From positions 2,542,001-2,606,000 of the forward strand of contig JAMXSV010000010.1 of assembly GCA_027559495.1 (NCBI GenBank): a stretch of 64,000 bases of DNA, in the 5' to 3' direction. Under the pieces are notes generated by a model. That model ran no database searches. It was not told where the DNA came from and saw only the letters and a list, made by a program, of their open reading frames with translations. Below are positions 58,381 to 64,000 of the stretch, piece by piece. The DNA comes from Aurifilum marmelostoma. Taxonomy: Eukaryota; Ascomycota; Sordariomycetes; Diaporthales; Cryphonectriaceae. Positions within the stretch are counted from its first letter, which is position 1; each line of letters begins with the position of its first letter. The translations under genes were made by a program, and so were the position numbers.

Positions 58381-58744
58381 TTCTCTCACTCTCCCCGCGC
58401 AGCCGAGTGGCTTAGTGAGCCGGAGTCCGGGGAGTAGTCCCATTCGCGGCTCAGGTCAACTCCAAAGAAAGAAAAACGGTGGAGAAGGAGGGGTGGTCAG
58501 AGTCGCACTCTCACCCGTGCCCGTTCGTTTGTGATGGTGGTGGGATGACCGGGTTCGAAACAACGATTGGCAAAGTATCCCCTGACCGGTTGCCAAAAAG
58601 GGGTCGCTCACCCTCCAAAATGGTCACCACGTGCAGCATCAATCTTCAGACCGGCTGCAGGGCATGCCGCATGCTCACACCCTCCCAATTTTTGCTTCTC
58701 TGGTTGACCCCGCCCCCCTGGCACTGTACAAGGAGGGGCCCGCG

Positions 58745-58756
58745 CCCCCCCCCCCC
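58745..58756. repeat. Poly-C tract (12)
   Basis: Uninterrupted C run, intergenic. Confidence 0.9.
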
Positions 58757-59020
58757 TTCATCTGTTCCTTTCTGTTTCTGTGCCCATCTCTCCCACCACT
58801 TACTTAGTGGACTCCCAGGAGCCGGATAAAATGATGGAGATGGATGCGCGTCCCGTCAATCAATTGTCGATCGACAACAAATCCTCTTTGTCCAGAAAAG
58901 TAAGCAAATCTCTCTTGGCTCTCCCTTGTCCCTCGGCCTGCGTGACTCTCGTCTCAGCCCACCTCATCTCTTGCCCACCTGCATGTCTGATGCTGTGTAA
59001 GTACGTAGTAATATGTCCAG

Positions 59021-59034
59021 CCCCCCCCCCCCCC
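59021..59034. repeat. Poly-C tract (14)
   Basis: Uninterrupted C run, intergenic. Confidence 0.9.
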
Positions 59035-60395
59035 GTCTCTTTGATGACCCCCACGAGGGCAGGAATCCCAACGAGGGGAGTGCACGTGGTGTGGTGCATA
59101 TTCGGACGGTGACGGCCGTCCAGGCAACCAAGTGGCTATAAACCATATCATAACTGCAGGGTTTCTTTGCTCCGCACATGTTGCCTTACTTCCCTGGGTA
59201 CGATGATCCCAACAATAACCTCAAAAAGGTGAATCTGCCTAGGTTTAACCGAACTTCTATGGCAATCCTCCGGAGAATCGGGACGCGAAGCGATACCCTC
59301 AAACAGGCGCGGTTTCGTTGGCATTGTCATGTCGGACTGATCTGCTTCTTTACATGCTTGGTTCTTGCAAATCACTGCTTGTGAGATGACGACGACGACC
59401 GACGTATACGGATGTAGAGGTACTCGATGTTGCAGAATAGCGGTCAGCATGGATGGGACCAAAACGGAGTGAGGGCGAATTGTCGGTCCTGGAACGTACC
59501 TTTTCTTTTCTTTCTTGCTTCTGACTTCTCTTGCATCGTCTGTCTCAGATTCATCAGCCATGGAAATTCTCCTCTTTCGAAAATAATCACATTACCAGTC
59601 AAACCTGCTCACGGGTTTCAATGAATGGCTCACGTAAACCTCCACTCGTTCCCAGAACCTACATCCGATTTTGTTTTTTCCCCCTCTTTTCTTTTTGTAT
59701 GGATCTGCACAGCATGATCATCTCAGCACCTTCCCCCTTGGCTGACACTTTGGCGTCAGGGAAGCATCACTACCATAACTGTGGTCCCATTCTCCTTTGT
59801 TCTGTCTGGCTGTCCATTGGATGCAACGATCTAGACGAGGTTGTAATAATTGCCACACTGTAGCATCGCATGGGATATACTGTACCGTATCATGGCTCGG
59901 TACTGTGCCGTCTTTCCTGTCCATGTCTGGAGTACATGTCGGGTGATGATCCCAAGTAGATCACAAATAACATGATCTGCATTTGGCTGAACAACTCATT
60001 ACCCCCTCTTTTCGGGACTCTGGAGCTCTGGCTTGCTGTGCTTGCGTATGTGTAAGATGGGAGGGTTCGGAAAGGGGGCCAGAGTGAGAGGACGATCTGA
60101 GATGGTCGGACTGGCTTACACAATCCCTAACGAAAGTATCCCTGCTGACCTGAAGGAGTGGCTCTCACCTCATGATGGGTCAGCGGGGGGAAGACAACAC
60201 CAGACAGTCTACAGTACGCCACGCTGGCTAAAGGTCACGAGACATGGGCTGACGTCCATACAAAACGAGCACCCTGCATATCCGAATCTACCGGTCTGGC
60301 ACCGATCTCCCGTTCCCTTCTGTAGAATACTAGGAGAAATTGGGGGGCGGGGCGTAAACCAAGCCGGCTTGGGTTTCAATTTCCATCCTTGGCTA

Positions 60396-60420
60396 CCATC
60401 ATCATCATCATCATCATCAT
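60396..60420. repeat. (ATC)8 microsatellite
   Basis: Perfect trinucleotide repeat of about 25 nt. Confidence 0.9.
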
Positions 60421-61903
60421 AATCTTCCCTTTTCCCGCAGCTATTCCTCGACGGCTAGATGATGCATCTCATGAAACGCACACCCCGTCGGACGCGATAT
60501 TGTCGACCCCAGCCAGTGACTCCCGCCACTGACAGGGCGTAACAAGGCCCGAACCGTCGCAAGACTCGCCAACTTGCTCTAAAGCACGACTCTCGTTTAC
60601 GTCCGCTAGCTCCTAACGAGTGAGTAGGTTCAGTAGTCTTTCCTCTGCAAGGAAGTGTCTTGCCACACTATGGTACTTTTCATGTAATTATTTCAGGGGT
60701 TATAATGTGGCTCATCCGAGTCTTAAAAGGAATGCAGAGCAGGAGGAGGCGGAGAAGGAGTCAACAGGTCAGACTGCTGGGTGATTTTTGGCGCTGGTTC
60801 TTTTCCTCGAGCCCAAGTATACACAGTCAGACTCTGCAATAGTCCTTGTAAGTATTCTCGTCTGAAACCCTTTCTCCGTTGCCTAGAAATGCCCAGTGCT
60901 CTTCTCCATCCTCCCGGTGGCTGACGAAACACGTATGCTGCCTGAATCCCATCCCCGTCAGTCAGATATTACTCAAATCCCAGGTTGATCCAAGGGCTGA
61001 AGTCAGGCTCAAGTCATCGTCCTCCTGTCTTGGACTACTCAGAACATTGTTTCTCGGGAGTTTGCAACAGCCGTCCACCGTATCAAGATCCAGTGTATCT
61101 TATCCACGTGAGCATGACCTTCGTGCGAGGTGTCTTAGCTGCTCGCTTTGACTTTGAGCCGTTCATCAGCTATGTCAGAACCTGGGGTACTAGTACAGAT
61201 ATTACTTTCGTCTGTGCTATGCCTGATGTCCGACATGGTGACTCGTCTGAGGCGAAGGAAAGTGCACAGTTCAGAGACCCTCTGCTCGAGTTGTGTTACC
61301 GAGCATAGTGACTACCACTTTCGAAAAGACCATCAGCTCCTTAGCTCACCGACTGAACGAGGCAATGCCTTCACCAAGCGGGCAATTTCAGTTTTGCGCA
61401 CAAGCCCCTCCGCCCCTGCCCCTTCTCCTGCGCGATCCGTCTTCCCAGATTGTACCTGGCCAGTCATACGCACCGTGTTAGAGATGGGCAAATATGTGAG
61501 GTTGTACTGGTCTTACGTGCCAGCACAGCTCTAGAAGATGATTTCCCAGTGATACTTACACCTATCAGGAATTATACTGGATGGTCTGATGGCACAGGTA
61601 CTTTCATTACTGCCCTTCAGTCTCCCTCCACACATTTCCTGTCTCTTAATGCGAGCACTACCATATCCAGTTGAGGTCATCACTGAGTCCATGCCCGGAA
61701 CATCCGTATGACATAATTAGGACGAACTGTCTAGTCACCGACGGGCACTTGAACAGTCAGTCATCGGAGCAGGACAGCTGGTGTCTATAGACACTGTATT
61801 ACTCACTCCGGTACCCATAAAAGAGACAACACTTCATTGTTCCGAACACAAAGACAGGATGAGGATGTCGGAGCATTTTCGAGCGCTGCCCCGCCTCCCC
61901 CAT

Positions 61904-61915
61904 CCCCCCCCCCCC
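61904..61915. repeat. Poly-C tract (12)
   Basis: Uninterrupted C run, intergenic. Confidence 0.9.
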
Positions 61916-64000
61916 GGGCCAGTTCACACTCTACACATAACCGTAATCCCAAATGAATGGTCCGGCTCCGAGATGTGTAGCACAACATACACTCTGCGGA
62001 GAACATCTCCTCTCCGACGATTCTAACATCCCCTCCCCTTTGTCTCTTTTTCCCTCGTTCACCCCATTCGCAATCCAATGGGCCGATGTGAGACTCGTCC
62101 GGGGGCTGCAGTGACACCCTACAGAATGTCATGAGTAAACCCAAATCATTCATCCCATCCATAGGACGGAGAAAAAGAGGCAACCAAAGGATATGGCGGG
62201 CTGATTCGAGGGGCTGACCCTACCCACCCCTTCCATGTCGTGGCACCCCAATGTTCGCTTCGGGGCTCGTAGAACTGGTTCTCTCGATGCTCGTGCCACG
62301 CTCTTGATTCAGCACTTGTGCTACGGTGGCGGAGGTCAAGTGAGGACAGACCACGCCTCCATCTTCTCTCCTTTGGGTCAAGATGGCGTACCGTATTACT
62401 GAAGCGAGACTGGCCAGGTTCGGTCGGCAGCCACAGATACAGTGAGGACCTCTCACCTGTTTCCCCTTGGCCTATCCGGGGCGGTAGTATAGGGAAGGTC
62501 GAACCGTGTCGGACTTTGTACATGGGCAGGTTTAAGAGAGCGTGTGATCTCCTTTACTTCTTCTTTCGTCTTTTCTGTCTCGGTTCCTTGTGGCGCCCCG
62601 TTCACGTCGCCATCCGTGCCTCTTCCGCTTCGTGGATTCAGACACGCCATGAGCCGACTGTCTCCATGGGGTACAACAAGAACCCACATGGTGACGGGTT
62701 TCCGAGACGATCAGCTTGTGTGGAGGTAGAGAGAGAGAGATAGAGAAAATATGAGAGTAGTAATTTCGGGAAAACGCAGACAATGATTTACCTGGTTACG
62801 GTAGCCACCGATGTTTTGGCCACCGGTAAAGTGGCTGGCTGATAAATGATCTCCGTTCATTCCTCCCCTTGCAGCATCATCCGCCCCATCCGCTCTGTAC
62901 TATGTGATATCCGCATCACTGGGACCGTGAAGTGACAGGTAAGAGAAACATTGCTGCCCAATATTTCTGATATTATGCACTCATTGAGGCCTGATCTATT
63001 CCTCGTGTAGCCATGCGTGCTCAATTCTAACATACAAACATGTGAGAGGGGCACAAGTGACCAGAAAAAGAAGATGAAGGGTGACAGAAGAGAGGAGTGT
63101 GAACGAGACCACCTTTCCCCATTCACTCCGTCGCCTTCTCCTACTTCTAGTATGAACACGGAGAGAGAAAGACAGATCAAGGCTCAAAATGTCATACATA
63201 CACACAACGCCCAGAGAAAAGAATGCCACAGAGTCATAAAGACCGGCTACTTGCAGCAGGTGTTACCTCACCGCACCGCAATTGCTCGTCCTGAGAGGCG
63301 CTCCGGACAAGCCTTGTCTTCGCCGCCCGTTGCCTCTTTTCTGTGTGCTCACCGCATCATGATCATCATCGTCATCATCGTCAGTAGCAATAGCAAGAAA
63401 AAAACAGCCATTGCAACGTTCCTAGTGAAGCCAACACTTGTTGGGCCGAGTGGCTCCTGTTGATGGCTGGCTGACGCTGTCGTGCTCCCATGCCCAAGTC
63501 CCGGAATCTGGGGTATTCCAATGCTGTGTCTCTGGGGCGTGAGTCTTGTGTGTCATTACTCTTGCCGGTGACATGACCCATATCGCAAGTCAGAGGTACC
63601 TCCATCTATTCATGTGTCTTTCCGTTCTCTCTCCGTTTGTTCCTCCTCACTTGTGCGCCGTTGCATGGGCACAGATGATACGCCGGTAGGGAGGGAAACA
63701 CAGCTTTATTAGTCTCCCCACCCTATCCGTTCGTATTCAGTCTCAAGTTAAGGCAAGAAACCTAATTCGGCCGTAATTGATTTTCTAGCGGTCAGGGTCA
63801 GGTCCGCTGCAAGAAGACCCAAACGTGTGGCTGCCTGCATGGCTGTGGCTGAATTGCACCCGAGAAAGGGGGGAGCGGGCCAGCCTCTCCATCACGTCAA
63901 CAACCTTGGACCGACTATCAAGGCGGAATAAAAGAAAATATTGCGAGGGGAAGAAAAATAAAACAGATGAGAAAGTTTGGGAAAATACGGCAGGCTTAGC

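Larger units (their letters stand above)
56875..64000. other. 7 kb gene-poor stretch to the window end
   Basis: No convincing gene. It holds C runs at 58368-58380, 58745-58756, 59021-59034 and 61904-61915, and (ATC)8 at 60396-60420. At 58831-59228 two short in-phase segments are bounded by plausible splice sites (see findings). Purine-rich tracts are common near the right end. A gene extending in from beyond the window, or a long UTR, cannot be ruled out. Confidence 0.5.

Noticed and set aside
58400..58460. tRNA-like GCCGAGTGGCTTAGTGAGCC
   Set aside because: Resembles an A box, but there is no B box and no cloverleaf can be drawn.
60396..63390. ATC/CAT repeats as possible CRISPR-like arrays
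   Set aside because: Simple microsatellites without spacers, and the DNA is eukaryotic.

Overview
The window looks like nuclear DNA of a filamentous ascomycete (Pezizomycotina, probably Sordariomycetes). Genes carry short GT-AG introns of about 48-162 nt, usually with a visible CTRAY-like branch site. The families present are typical of mould genomes: HET-domain proteins, a Pth11/rhodopsin-type 7-TM protein, a TRI12-type MFS transporter, and a Baeyer-Villiger monooxygenase. I cannot name a species. All splice models were made by eye from GT/AG signals, phase and protein continuity.

Layout. 2.2-3.3 kb: four-TM MARVEL-like protein (+). 8.1-8.8 kb: cytidine-deaminase-fold enzyme (+). 9.4-14.2 kb: a divergent pair, an unrecognised protein with one C-terminal TM segment (-) and a 1,046-aa protein (+) that joins a trypsin-like protease domain to a HET domain. 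15.1-21.5 kb: VPS27 (ESCRT-0) followed by a DOA4/UBP-type deubiquitinase with a rhodanese domain, two steps of the same multivesicular-body pathway side by side. 22.1-24.4 kb: long-chain acyl-CoA synthetase (-). 26.1-27.3 kb: secreted beta-propeller SMP-30-like protein (-). 29.6-31.5 kb: Pth11-like receptor (-). 31.5-40.5 kb: a 9 kb stretch without a convincing gene. 40.5-45.8 kb: MFS transporter and FAD monooxygenase on the same strand, with a small unassigned ORF between them. 48.1-52.4 kb: protein kinase and HET domains that can be spliced in phase into one 1,269-aa protein. 52.9-54.3 kb: secreted protein of unknown function. 54.7-56.9 kb: RWD/UBC-like plus CHY zinc-finger protein, broken by one base. 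56.9-64 kb: gene-poor.

Most interesting are the two HET proteins, each with a different enzymatic or signalling module on its N-terminal side (serine protease; kinase). HET domains execute incompatibility and cell death in fungi, so both are candidate allorecognition or immune receptors or executors. The protease-HET is a single uninterrupted exon. The kinase-HET rests on an inferred linker of short exons.

A second theme is quality or biology of C runs. The conserved genes VPS27 and CHY each lose frame by exactly one extra C in a short poly-C run, and the intergenic DNA holds about ten C or G runs of 10-17. The monooxygenase model is also off by one base at a splice junction. Homopolymer errors in the assembly are the simplest explanation.
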